A stretch of DNA of 25,611 nt from Hyphochytrium catenoides (taxonomy: Eukaryota; Sar; Hyphochytriomycetes; Hyphochytriales; Hyphochytriaceae): positions 1 to 25,611 of the forward strand of contig FLMG01000114.1 of NCBI GenBank assembly GCA_900088475.1, given 5' to 3'. The position numbers and the translations under genes are program-made. Position 1 is the first letter of the stretch. Every line of letters begins with the position of its first letter. The notes under the pieces were generated by a model. That model had not been told where the DNA came from. It worked only from the letters and a program-made list of their open reading frames with translations, and ran no database searches. Shown here in pieces: positions 1 to 13,600 of this stretch.

Positions 1-380
1 TGGCAGAGAGAGAGAGTGGGAGAAGAGAGAAAGAGACAGAGAAAAAGGGGGAAAGAGAGACATGGAAAAGAGAGAAAGAGAGAGAGACAGAGACAGAGAT
101 AGAAAGTGAACAGAAGGAAGAATAATGGCGAACAAACAGCCCTGGTTAGTCCTGAGCACGCTGATCTGGTGTGGGTAGAGGTTCAAAAGTCTTCCACCGC
201 CGGCAATGCAATCGGCAAGAAGGCAACGTCAAGCGTTGAGAGGGGAGAAAAGGGAATAGAGGAGAAGTGCTGCTCTTTCTTTCTTCTCTCTCATAATCCC
301 ATCCTGGTGGCTAGCTAACAATCCACATTTCTAATCTCCTAGCCTCCAGCTTCTTTTCATCCCATTCTAGCTCTTCTTAC
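1..380 (-). other. 5' part of the next HECT gene intron, GA-rich
   Basis: The donor GTAAGA sits at 380-375 on the minus strand, and no acceptor followed by HECT-like protein is visible down to position 1. Positions 1-110 are an imperfect GA repeat (CT on the sense strand). Positions 110-370 are ordinary sequence without a supported exon on either strand. Confidence 0.6.
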
Positions 381-1614
381 CTTGAGAAGATCCACATCCA
401 CGTCCGGCTCTCCGCACACAAATCTCTGCAGCTCTGCCCAGGAGCAGAGGGAGAGAAGCTGAGACGGGATAACCTTCGAAATTCCTCTTAAAATAGCGTT
501 CAGATGCTCGTCGCTCTCGTGAAGACGCGCTTCTTTCACAAGCTGGACGTACTCCTGACGGTTTTCCTAAGAAGAGAGAAAAAGCTCCTTGAGAACTCTC
601 TCTCTCTCTCTCTGCCCACCCCCGTCTCTGTGTCACTTCTTGCTATCCAACCCAGAGTGAAGAGAGAGAGAGACAGAGAGAAAAAGAAACACCAGCAGAG
701 AATATGTCGAAAGACATCGCGAGAAAGAAGGCAGGACTGAAACAGAAAGGAACGAGATGCAAAAAAAAAGTCACGTTCAAGAGGGAGAGAGACATGCATA
801 AGAAGAAAGAGAATGACAATGAGAGAGAGAGAGTGGGAGACAGAGAGACACAGAGAGAGACGACACGACGCGAAGAGAGAGAGAGAGAGAGGAGAGGAGA
901 GGAGAGAGAGAGAGTAATAGAGAGCGATAGAGAGTGAGAGAGAGAGTAATAGAGAGAGAGAGCAATAGAGAGACAAAGAGAGAGAAAAGACAGGCAAGGT
1001 GCCCTTTGGTCTTACCTTAGTCACTGGGATTTGTGACCCGTTCGGGATCAAGTCTATCGTGGTGTTGTCACTGAGAAGTGTAGTGAAGGTCTCGAACATG
1101 CACTCCTCGAACACCTGTGGCTCCACTCCCTCGATAAAGCGAAGAGAGTCACAAAGAGATTGATCAATGCCTTCTAGGTCACTCTCTGAGAAGGGCTGAC
1201 CCACCAGCGCCTTCCAGAAGAGCGGGGGAAGAGAGAGAGAGAGCTTTACGCCTGTCCGCAGACAGCAGCCAATGAGAACCCCGACAAACTCATAAACCTC
1301 TAGGAGATCTGTCCCCGCAGAACTTGGTCGAGGAAGAGAGCGGTCTCTATTCTCTCCAATATTAGCCTTATTATTAGGCGTAGGGATAAAGAGAGACGGG
1401 GTGCATCGGACCATCTCCTGTGAGACGTCGTGGAAAAATTGTCGATACGGTCCACCCTCTCCAACCACGTTCTCTCCTTGGAAGACGACCTCAAAAGCAA
1501 TGAATGGATCGGCTGCTCCTTTAGGACGCGGGAGGCGCAGCCCAAGAGAGCTAACATTACGCAGCTGTTCAAAGGCTGCACCGAACATAGAGCTGTCCAG
1601 GAGAGAGCACTCCT
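381..1614 (-). other. HECT domain, exons 13-14, catalytic end missing
   Basis: Exon 13 (1614-1016) carries the N-lobe: [89 protein letters not shown] and [13 protein letters not shown]. Exon 14 (566-381) continues [56 protein letters not shown]. This is the HECT pattern of ENR.EYV, F..G...iip...l..f...EL...vcG. About 250 of some 350 HECT residues are present. The C-lobe end with the thioester cysteine must lie past the left edge: no such motif appears in positions 1-380, which I read as intron. Exon 12 (2251-1858) supplies the preceding helix ([17 protein letters not shown]). Confidence 0.93.
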
Positions 1615-4600
1615 CTGCAGCAAAAAGATAGCAAAGAGGAGAAGAGTCAGAGAAGGGGCTGCAGCGCGGCTTCGGGGTCGCGTAAAAGAGAAGTCTTCTT
1701 CTTTGCCTCATAGAATGCAGGCGCAGAAAGCGAGGGCGGTAGAGAGAGAGAGAGAGAGAGTGGGACAGAATGCTGACATGAACAGCAGAGCAACTTGAAA
1801 GAAGCGGAGGAGGACATGTTTCTATGGAGATGCTGTCACGGAGGAGCCAGAACTCACCGTCTTTGTCTCTTAGCGCAGCAATCTTGAGCCTGTCCAGGGT
1901 CACGACAGGCCTCTTCTCTCCCTCCATGGAGGTCTTGTCAAGGATTTGGTTCCAGAACTTGAGCTTCACCGAGGTGAAGACCAAGGAGCGTACCTCCGCC
2001 AGCTGCCCAGACAAACTCCCAACACTCTCCACAGCCTTCATGTCAATAAGCGGCAGCGTAGATGAGAGAAGAGAGTTTAGACGCTGAATAGCCAGGAAGC
2101 GGAAGCGCAGGGAGGCAAGTGGGAAAGAAGGAAGCAGGGAGAATCTCCTCTCTTCTTCTCTCCCTCGAGGCCGTCGGATGTGCCCTGGAGTCAGCTCCAT
2201 CGGTGAGATCATGCCCTCCTCTTGACAGATGAGAGACGCCAAGGCGACCAGCTACAGAGTACGACATAGGATAAAGATACGTCAGAAAGTGACACGGATG
2301 AGATATGTATAGAGAGAGAGAGAAAAAGAGAGAGAGATGGGAGGCAACATGGCCATGCAAAGAAAGGAAAGACTATACTTCAGACTGTTCAACACCCAGC
2401 AAGCCCAACTCTATTAATGGTCATAGGCCACGCTCGGCACTATACCTGCTCGTCCATTCTTTTCGTCCACGCCATCTGCATCCTCGAGGCCTCTTCCCTA
2501 GAGGTAACGCTAACCCTCTCCATGCTCAGATCGTAGCCTTCACCTTGGATCCACTCATAGAAAGACATAGCGTCCTCCTTAAGCAGATCACGCTTCGTCC
2601 GAATGAAAGCTTGCTCTCTCTCGCCAACAACTTCTTGGTCCTGGCTCCTCTTCTCCGTAGTAGGGGCAACCCGCCTCCAGTATATCTCTCTTAGTCCCTC
2701 GTCTATCTTCTCCACCTGTCTCTCTAGGATGCCTCGTAAGCAGCTAGAGAGTTTCTTATGCCGTGTACCACGACTTAATAGCTTCTCAAGTGGACGAATC
2801 CGCAAGGTACAAACCCTTGCAGTTGACGCACTGACCGTGGCGTCTGGCGCTTCCTTCGCCTCTACTGTCTCTAGCGACGAGGAGGCACTTGGAGTTACTT
2901 CTTCTTGCTGTCGTGGGGGCTCCTGAGGGCAAGGCGTCTCGCAGATGGCGCAGGCAGAGTCTGCCCAGGGGTTGAGAAAGGTGCAAGCTGGGCAGTTCCA
3001 GCCTTCCGCGGAAGTATCCACCTCTTCTGCTGTGACCACGTTCTCCTCTGCCCCTCCTTTCCCTTCTCCTTTCTGCTCCTCCGCTGCCGAAGCCTCTTGG
3101 AAGATGCCCTCTAACTCTTCGTCAAATGGCGCTGGACCCCCACTAGCATGGTCTTCCTCTTCCTCACCAACCTCCATGTCTATGTCTTTGCTTGACAGTA
3201 TCTCTACTACGTCGGGCCTACCAGCATCAACCACTGCATATCCTAGAGCTCTTCCCTCTTCATCACATGGGAGGAATAACACGTTTGCCCGACAACCAAA
3301 CTGCACTCTGTCCATCGCAAAGCCTGTATCAGGCTCAGAGGAGAGCTGAAGACCCTTTAAGGACTCCAGGATCAATCGCTGCGAGAGATGCGAGCGAAGG
3401 CGTTCTATGTCTCTTGTCCGCGGCAGCCCTTGAACCAAAAGAATCTTTTTGGCATACCAGTCCGAAGATAGAGATGAGAATATAGCCGCTACTTCCCACT
3501 CAGGCAGACGGCGAATGGGCGTCTCCCCCCTAGTCTGTCTCCCCGTAGTCTCTTCAATGAAGGCAGGCACAAGCCGAATCAAGCGACAAACCTCCTCAAA
3601 CCAACCAGGCACAGGGATCGTCTCTTGTCCTGTTGCCGCCCCAAGGTGGTCCTTCTTCCTCAACGGGCTCAGCTCAAAGACCGGGCTCTGTAGGTTCTGT
3701 TGCATGTCTGATACCGATTCTTCTGCCGTCGCAATAACCTCAATGAGCTGGTGAAGATAGGACGAAAACTGTCCGTTCTCCTTCTCATAAATGGCAATCA
3801 TCTCTTCCCCAAGCGAAAGAAGCCGTCCAGAGATGGTGCGGACGTCCAGCCTTGCTTCGTAGGCAAGGCGTAACGAGCGCACCAAAAGTTTGAAGACCTT
3901 TTCCTTGACAATCTTGGTCGTGTGAGGCGTGAGGACGTAGTCAATAAATGCAGAGATGACTCTTGGAATCACTATGTTCGGTTTCTCTACCCAGCCTGAG
4001 GGTAAGTGCGCCCCTACCACCTGGGAGAATAGGAGAACGTGAGGGTTGACCCAAGGTTAGAGACCAAACAGGAGACAGCGGAAAAGAAGCAGAGGAAAGA
4101 GAGACCCAAAAGCCCAAACAACGAGAGAAAGAGGGAAAAGAGGGACGTCCCAAGGCCAGATCTCCTTCGAAGAGACAGAAGCGGACCAAAAGAATCGAAG
4201 GCTAGAAGAGGATCAGAACGGAGGCAGAGGAGGCAAAAGAAAGAACTGGCAAAGAGCAGAAAGAAAAGCTGCGCGAGGGCGCACCAGATGTCCGTACCTG
4301 AGAGAGAGAGTGCTCTGATGAGGTCGAAATACTCTGATCAAAGCCATCTAACAGGTGCTCAGCGAGCCACAGCCCCAGTCCGAGCCGCGAGTCTACTGGT
4401 GTGACTGTTAGCTTGTACTGCACAGACTCTGCGTTCTCCACGCGGAGAAAGCACTCGTTCCCTGCTACTATCAGAGGCGGAAGCAGGGATAGTCCCTTCT
4501 TTCCACCATAATAGCCCCGAAGAAGCTCGGTACAAGTCTCATCTCTATAGAAGCACAGCGCAGCGCCGGGCCCTATCTCCATAAAGACCGGGTGCACGTG

Positions 4601-7600
4601 GAAGGATATGACTAAGGAACTGGCACCAGGGACGTGGATCCGAGAGAGAGAGAAAGGTGGCGTCTTACTCTTCTTCACAGCTGTGAAGGATGAAGTAAAC
4701 TTCGCGCTCTCTCTAAGATGCTTCTCCAGCTCGCTGACAAAAAGGCCTGTCAGCTGAGAAGCGAAGCTAATCTGAGGCTCATGAAGAGACTGAGCGACGC
4801 GAGACAAGTCCTTTGGAGGGAGAGACGAACGGGAGACAGCGTCTTTCACTCCTCCAGCACCTGCCCCTCCTTGATGCCTGTGCTTTCTCTCTTTGCTAGC
4901 AGTCTTGCTTCTCTTCTTGGTTGCTAGTGATTGTTCTTCCTTCTTCCTCGCGTAGTCTTCGGAGCTGCTTTGGTACTGAAGCACGGGAGGAGAGCCACTT
5001 TCTCTCTCCTTGTGCACTAGCTGTTTGCTGATACTCCTCGCAATCGCATTCAGGAACGGCTGCTGACTCTTCCTATCTTTAGGATCTCCAGATATGAGAA
5101 TGTGTTCCATGTCCAAGAGCACAGGATTCGGAAGCTCTGCAGCAGCGGCAACCTCTAAAAGTGGCCGCACACTTAGTGCCCCTTCCCCAGCAGAGACAGG
5201 CCCAAGAGAAGAAGAGACGCCCGCAGAAGAGGCGTGAATGCCGCTGTCAACAAGCGTAACCAGGAAAGGGTTCGCAGCGAGAAGTTTAAACAGCACTTCC
5301 CGGGCCAAAGCTCGTGTGAGGGCTATATGCCTGTCGACTGCCTGCAATGCAGCAATCTCCTTCCTGGGATTGGACGGTGGAGGTTGTGCCCGGATTCGCA
5401 GCGCCTGCAGGCTGTCTACTCTATACCAGAAGTGGCAGATGCGGCCGTCAAAGGGGTGGAGAAGCTGCAGCAGAACCGCGCCAAAATGCAGTTGCACTGC
5501 CCGGACAATCCCCACTCTGCCTACCGTCCAGTGGAGGGATGGCGGCCAAAGAGAGAGAGATGGCGGAGCTTTAACGAGGTAACGCTGTCCAACCTATTGC
5601 AAGAAACATATAGTAACGCAAGCACGGGTGGACGTTAGCGTCAGATGCTAGAACGAAGCCCGGAGCTACGCAGACTGACAGATCTTAGGCCAAATGTGTA
5701 ATGAGCGGAGAGCTGCGGTTTACACTTGCAGAGAAGAAGGAAATAAGGTCTCTGTGACGAACAGATAGGCAACAAAGCCCAGTCTTGCCGAGAGAAGAAC
5801 TTTACATAGTGGCTTCTAATTCCTCACTTGGCTCTCACCTGTATATCATCAAGCCTCAGTGCTTTCCAGTCGGTATTCATGTCAGGGTAGACGCAGCCAG
5901 GAGGCACATGTCCATCACAGAGAGTGAAGGCAATCTTCATAGCCGCCGCCATATTCCCCTCTCGCAGAGGCTCTCTCAGCTGTGCAAAGAAATATTCCAT
6001 CTCGTACGGCTTGAAGGAGCCTCTGACGTACTTCTGGATGGCCGGGATCACGTTCTTCTCCCAGTATTCTAGGAGCTTGTTCCGTCCAGGGTCCCGAGGT
6101 AGGTCTTCGATGGACGTGTAAGAGTAAAGAGAGTAAGTGTAGGAGTCTTCCTTCTCTTCTTGGGGCTCGTCAGTCTTGCAGTCGTGCATAGGGAGAGGAG
6201 ACCGGGCGGAATGGGGAGACAGAAGGTGCCAGAGCTGCTGAGAAGCAGAGAAAGTCCGCTCTTGCATCTGCACTGTATCTTCTCCTGGTCGACAACTCCT
6301 GCCAAGCTCTAATAGCTGCTGCAGGAGACGCGGCTGGCTCTGGAATGACACAATCACCCAAAAGAAAGAGGACAAGGTAACATGAGCCCCAAGGAAGACA
6401 TCAAACAAGCTCAAGGATGTTAGATAAACATAGGAAAAGGAACAGCATAAGCCATAGCAAATGGGGTGAACAGAAGCCCTAAGAAGAGAAAGCGGGAAAG
6501 AGAACGGGCCGTACATGCAGTGTCTCGTTATTGCTAAATAATGAGTCTGCCCAACAGGGCAGAAAGTAGTCCAACGCCTTCATTCCTCGCCAGCTCAGCT
6601 CCGTCAGAGCTGCATGTGCCAGAGTAGAGAACACAGCGGAAGGTGGAGAGGTGATAGCGCCAGATTCGTGGCGGAAAGAGCTGCGAACCTCTTCGACGTA
6701 GCGCTCTGACGGTTTGATCCAGTCGCTCCGTAAAGCCAGTGTGAGAGCCTGGAGGGTCTCTGAGGTGAGGCGAGGGAAGGATAGATCTGGAGAAAATTCT
6801 GGAACGGGGAAGATCTGTTTCACGTCCACGATGACCACACAGCGCTGACTATCTTTCTCAGCGGCGCGACTTGCTGGCGGGCCAGCCTCTGCCGTCACTG
6901 CAACTTGGGCACCCGAAGGAGAGGCAGAAGAAGAAGAAGAAAGAACGACGTGCGCCCTGTCGCTGAACTGTTGGAAGGCAATCACCTTCCCAGTCTTGCC
7001 CTTATTCGCAGGATCCATGAGCTTTACGCTTCCGCCTTCTCTAAGAGGCTCAATAAAGCCGCCTAGAACAGCAAGAGTACCTACCAAGCGGCAGTAAAGC
7101 GCGGGATCTCTCTCAACGACCGCAGCGACGGAGGAAGCGGAGCTTAACATACTGATCTCTCTCAGTCCCTTCATCACTGTTTCCCTTGTCAGCCTAGACC
7201 AAGCCTGGAGTTCTTTCTTCTCTCTCGGATCCTCCGAAGCCCCTCTCAGCAGCCAGCGCACAAGAGCTATCATCTCTGAAGCAAACGCTGCACTCGCTCC
7301 GAAGCTCTTTTCTCTCTCCTTTGGGAGCCTCTCCTCATACTCCTCGAGCATTTTATTCCTGAGCTGCACAACCTGGGGCTCTGCATCCAGTCCAGCCGTT
7401 GTAACCCCACTCGCAGGCTTCTCCCGCCTTCTTGGGTCTTCCTCCTGACCTGGCGGACGAGGAGACAGAGAGAGAAGGCACTGTAGATCCTCCCAATTCT
7501 CTTTGGGTACGACGGCAACACTCAAACCAACAGAGGCAAGCCTCTGCCCAAGAGAGAGGCATTCATCCTCAGCCCCAATGCGATAGACTATCGCCCCATC

Positions 7601-10600
7601 TGTGTACAGATGAGAGATAAGAACACCGACCTTCCACGCAGTCGAGCCCGGAGGCGCGGCCTCGGGGACAGGACCTCCTCCTTGTGCTCGCGAGAGAAGA
7701 GGAAGTCGTTGGCCGCTTGGCTCTTCTATCAGGAAGAAAGGGTGATCTCCGTCGTGCACCAAGCCTTCATAGCAGGTGAGACAGAGATCATAGTCTGGAC
7801 AGCTTTGGCACTTATAGCGCGGTCCTTCTAAGGGACTAGCGTTGCACCCGTCACAGCGTACGCCCCTACAAGTACATGAGAGAGGGAAAGAAGACGTTGA
7901 GCACCTTTTCAAGTAGAACCGCAGAGGAAAGTAAAAGGCTAGAAGGAGGGTGAGAGAGATGAGCGTCTAGTTGGCTAGTAGATGAGTCAGACGGAATGAG
8001 CCGAACAAAACCGAAAGCGGGCTCCCCAGTAAAGAGACAGAGCACAAGCAGAAGATATCCTTTGCCCCATAGAGATGTGTCTCTGTTACCTGTGGGCAAC
8101 TTTCCCTGCTCCTGCACGGGGCTTCGGTTTCTCCTTCTCGGCCAACAGCTTGGGATCTGGAGTCAAGTCAGGGCGAAGTGGATCGCCCTCAGCCTCCAGA
8201 AGAGAGATCCATCGCTCGAGAGGGAGATCAACGCCGTTGTGAACAACAACTGCAAACGAACTGGCGCTCTCTGTCACGGTCTCCGCCTGCTCCTCAGCAT
8301 CTCCTCTTCCTACACGCATAGCATTACATGCCTCTCCTATCGAAGAGAGCAATAACTCCAGCAGCATGCTAGGGGAGCTTGGGAATGAAGAACGGATAGG
8401 AGAAAGTGAAAAGAGCTGCAGGCTCTCCTCAGTGGCTGGACCTTGCCCTGCAAAAGCCTCTCTAGCCAGTCTCACAACTATTAGTTGCGTGTGGGACGCA
8501 AAGAGAGAATTGTGGACAAGAAGAGAGAGGAAGAACGTGCTCCACTTCTCTTTGCCCAGTGCCCTTTGCACCGCGTTAGCCTTGATATTCGCTAGAAGAA
8601 GCTCTAGATACCGGGCAAACGTCATCTCATCAAAGGTCGTTCCTCCGTCGCCTTTCTCAGCCTGCTGAGTGTTAAGAGCTGTGGAGAACAGAGAGGAAAG
8701 GATGCTGAACATCGCGTCAAGAATGTTATCTTCCTGTTTCTCTCGGGAAGAGAGCTTCATTCTTTCCTCAATGGTCAATTCGGATGTCTCTCGCTCTCTC
8801 CCGTGTCGTCTCGAAGACGAGAGCCAGCAGATTTTCATGAATAACAGCCCCACAATAGTCCAGCGACTGTCTCTCAGCAGCAAATCCGTGTACTCCACGT
8901 GGTCTGCCATTGGAAACAACTTCAAACGGCTAACTCCCAGCGAACGAGAGGAAGGTTGAAGAGGAGGTGAGGAGGCGAAAGACACGAGAGAAGAGAGAAG
9001 GTCGCTGTCCCTCAAAAGTGCTAGATCTTGCACCCGGAAATCAATGGCAGCGACGTCCGATGCAGCTAAGACTCTTGAGAGCAGCGGAATGCGCTCGTCC
9101 ACCATAACAGAGCGTAGAGAGCTCAATAGCTGGCAGAAACTGCGACGGGAGAGACATGGGCAGAAGGAAGGTAAGGAGATCCCAAAGAAAGAGAGTGTGA
9201 GCGGCGAAGAAAGGGAGAGACCGAGCAAATCATCGCTTTCTCCGAAATGGTTGCACATTATGATGGAAAGAACGGAAGATGTATCTAGCGCAGCGATGTC
9301 CGTGTCTAGTTCTCTAATCTGTCTCACCTGCTGATGACTACCCTTGCTAGGTTCCTGCCGCAGAGGTTGATGAAGTTGCTAAAATGTACATCCATATCCG
9401 GCAGAGGAAGCGAAAGCACAAGCCCGTCCTCTCCTTCTGTCTTCTCTTTGCCCGTGCTCTCCCATATGGGGCCCGCCAAAGCTGCTCTGAGTCTCCCGAA
9501 AAGATGCTGGCGTATCGAGTGGAAGGAGACTGTGGAGGCCAGCCGGTTCAGAAGCCTGAAGCCACAGCTGCAGAGGTGAAGAAAAGATTAGGAACAAGAC
9601 AGATATGGGTGAGGAGGATAGACCGTTCTAGTTCTACACTATTTCTCTCTCTCTCTTTCTCCCCTAAATGCCCGTTGTCCCCTCCTCTTTCTCCCTTTCT
9701 ATTCTCAGCCTCTTCAAGCGAGTTCCCGTCACCGCATTGAACTCGCTGTCTTGTCTTCCCTTTCTCTCGTGCTATCTTTTTTACCATACCCTTACCTACT
9801 CCTCTCCTTCGTCATTTCCGTAATCACTTCGTACCTGCGATAGTAGCCCCGTTCCTTGTGATACTTCACGCTCTTCAAAATGTCTGAGGGATCCATCGAG
9901 TCTGCTCGGAGAAAGGCCGAGACAGAGAAGAGTGGAGAAGATGTCTGCGCCGTCTGACCCGATCCTTCACCGCTCTCCCACCTCTTCCAACGCTGATAGG
10001 ACTCCAGCCATACTCGCAGATTATCAACCCTCGTGCTGAGCTCCTTGTTCTGCTCTTCTTTGGGCTTGGATGGCGAGGACGGCTGCTGTGAGAGCGAGCG
10101 GGCCAGCGAAGGACGCTCGAGGGCAACGGAGAGACTGGGCCGAGCTACAGAAGAGTCTCTGGAAGACGGCCGGCGCGGCTCTCTGTGGGAGAGAGCGCGG
10201 GCTAGAGCTATGTGAGGGACAGCAGGCACCACCTCGCTTTCACCCGGGAGCGAGACAGAGGAAGCAAGCACGTTGCTGTCTTCTTCCCAGAAGGAGCTAT
10301 CTCTGGCGTGAAAGAGCAGCAGCAGCTTTGCCCGACGGCCGACATCTAAAACAATGTCAAGTGGGATTTTATCCGCATCATCCACCTGCTGGCTCTCTCT
10401 CTCTCTTTCCCTTAGCTTCTCCGCTTCGCTCTCTATGTGCTTTTGCAAGCTACGCAGCGTCTCTCCGACATCTGAAGAATCATAATCTAGTTTCCTCAAC
10501 TGGCAGATCTCCTTCAGAGCCTGAGGGTTCCCAGCATAACGGTCTGATAGCACTTCCAATGGCTCCAGGCCCGAGAGAGAGGAGGAGATCAGGTGCTTCC

Positions 10601-13600
10601 ACTCTCTCTCTAATTGTGACCTTCTCAGCATCCAGCGTGTTATGTCATCACTCTTCCTGGCCACCACTTGCAACCGAGCCAGCAGACTAGACAGTTTGCT
10701 GTCTTTGAGCTGAGAGGTTGGAAAGTGTCTCTCTTGGGATGGCTTCTTATCTTTCTCTCCATAACCTGACAGCTTCTCCAGCGAAGATAGATTGTCTGAT
10801 AGTTCCTTAGCGAGGTCCGTGTGCTTGAGAAGAGCGGCAGAGCACTGACGGAGGGTGCGGAGCCACTGTTCTCGAAGGGAAGAAGAAAAGTTGCCCGGCA
10901 GCCGTACACGGGAAAAGCTCTGGAGGAGAGACGCGACAACCTCTCCTCTCTCTCCCCCTTCCACCATCTCCACCAGGACGCGGTCACTCTCTGTGGCGGA
11001 GGGAAAGGGGATCTCTTCCAAATTTAGTTGACGTTCCCCTGTCTCGTCCTTAAGCTCCTCTGCTAGCCCGGCCTCAAAGAGAGAAGAGGTGAGCCAGCCT
11101 CCACACCGTGCCTCAAAAGGGGAGAGAGATGCTCCAGCGATGAGCTTGGACGTCATAACACAATGCACTTCCACTGCTATATTTTCTATTTCCAGCAACC
11201 AAGGAAGGCTCTCATAGCGGAGAGGAGAGACAGTACAACGTAAGCCCCACCTTGTTCTCTCTCTTTCGCCCCCTTCTCTCGCATGAGAAGTCGCCGTAAA
11301 GACGATCGTCAGCTTATTTCCAGGAACAAACAATGGCCTGGTGGGCCAGAGATTCTCCTGCTCACTCTCTCCATGGCCCCAGAAGAAAGCCTCAGTAAAC
11401 CTCTCTCTCTCTCCTCCCGCTGCCCCGCTTTCTCCGCAGAAAATCTGTACATTGTCCCCTTCCCCTGCGGTGGCACAACGAGGATCAAAGTCAATCCTCA
11501 AGCCCATCGCACCTGGGAAGTGCAGCGATTCTGAGAGAACAGGTTGTCCTCTGCCATACGGGTGAGCAGACTCGACGACGACCCTCTCCCACGAGAAAGA
11601 AGAAAGGTGTCTCTGCTGGTACTCTATGTCTGCTTGGCACACAGAAGAGAGAGGGGAAGAGGGGCAGTATAAGCGCCGATTGCAGAGATCAAGCGTCCGG
11701 AAGAAACCGAAGACTTCCTCGCTGAGTTCCTGACACCAGGACTGCGAAGCTCTGGGGATGATGGTCCGCCAGAAAGAGAAAAGAGATGGAAGAAGTGCAG
11801 CTATGAAGCTCTGCTGCAGCAAGGACAGAGAAACAGTCCTGTTCTTCTCTAGGAGAGAAGAAGAGGCACTCAGAAGACTCTCCGCTCGATTGAGAACCAT
11901 CAGGATATAACCCGCAAAGGCATCTAATGCTGCTTCCGGCGTGATATCTGCCTGTTCTCCTTGGGGTCTACGCTCTTCCGCATCTCCACCCTGTCTTGGA
12001 CTCTCCAGCGGCTTCAGGGCATCTGATATGACATATTAGCTTGAGAGGGTCCGCAATGTAGACCAAAAGCAGAATGTGAAGAGAGAGCCAACCTAAAAAG
12101 AAACACACAGGAAAGAGGAAGACAAGAGACACACACGACAGAGAATGGCACAAGGCAGAAGCGAGCCATGGCAGAGAGACACACACGTACTCGTAGGAGG
12201 CGAATCGCCTTAGCAATTGAATGACAGAATGCCAATGACGTGACTTGGGAGCAGAAGAAGATCCCAGAAGGCAGAAGGAAGGCGAGAGGGCAGCACTAAG
12301 AGAGATGAGAGGGTGAAAAGGCAATTGCACCTTCAACAATGCCAAAAACGCAGCTTTGGATGGAGCCGAGCAGCTTGACTAGAGGCGAAAGAAGGATTGG
12401 GAGGCTCTCCCCTTTCTCTGTATCGCCTTCTTGATCTCTGTCTCTCCCCTGGTCTGCAATATCAGGCCCAGACGGTCCCGCCAAAGAGTCCATCGCTTCC
12501 TCTTCTGCTCTTTCGAGCAATTGAGCAAAGAGGGCAAGGCCTCTATCCTCGAAGATCTCAGCACGGCTAAGGCCGAAGAGCTTACAAATCGTCTCTGGAG
12601 AGCCTGACAGCCAAGAAAAGTATCTACATAGAAATTTATGACGGGTCTCCCGCTTCTCCTGTCCCTCTTGAGAAGTGCTATCTAGGTGACGGGGAGAGGA
12701 TGACGACAGTAGCTCCTTCAGCAGCCTTAGCTGCTCATCTTGAGACCGACAGAACAAGCCAGCACTTAAGCCCCGGAGATATGCAGATTGTGACACATGA
12801 GTGGCCGGGCCGGGACTTAAAGCCAAAGACAGAAGTGGCCGCCCATCCAAGTCGAGTAGGCTCTCTAGCAGCTTCTCATGGCCCTGGGTCACTGCCAGCT
12901 CCTCCAGCTGAGCGTCCAGCAACTGCAACAGGACTTGAATGGCGTAAGATTCCAGAGTGGTTCCTTTGGCTCCCGTTTCTGGACTCTCGTGCAGATTCTT
13001 TTCTACCCGACTTGGTTCCTTTTCTTCCACTAACTGGGTTGATAGTCCTATCCTTCTCAGCATCTCTTCGTTGTCACTTACTCTTTGGGTGAGATTGCGC
13101 AATGCCCTGAAGATGGCTTTGAAGCAGCCAACACTCAGCTCTACGGAGTAGCGCACCTGTAGCACTCCTACAGCTGACTCAGGGAGACGGAGAGCCTCCT
13201 CCAGTCTTCCCTGCATGCTGTTGATCTTTCTTCGGAGAGGGAGACTCTGCTTCTTGATCCCAACAGAGCTCTGCCAGCTCTCTTCAAGAATAAAGAGAAA
13301 CCTCTCGATGCAGCGAGTAAGTGAAGGCTCTCTCTTCTGCAATGCTCTCTGATGCCTTAGTCGGTCTACCTCCGAGAAGAAAGAGAGTAGCAGACCGGTG
13401 AAAGGAATGGCAGAAGCAGGCTCTTCCTTTTCCAAAGTTGCCGAAAGGTCTGAGAGGATAGAGTTAACACTGAAGGCCCTGAAAGAAGATGGCGTGGGAG
13501 TGTACTCGACACCTTCGTGGGCGAGCCAGCAAGCTATCAGTTCCGTCGCCATCTCTTCAGAGAGCTGCTTACCGCCTTCGAGGCTGTCTTCCTCCCCTGC

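Noticed and set aside
536-2242. A single 568-codon open frame on the minus strand as one intact HECT protein
   Set aside because: It runs through two introns (1615-1857 and part of 567-1015) with good GT-AG borders. The intron parts encode SLSLS repeats, and the HECT continuation ENRQEYV is in a different frame.
10070-10690. A 206-codon plus-strand frame antisense to HECT exon 5
   Set aside because: It is a shadow of the real minus-strand coding exon, with no family motifs and no plausible splice context.
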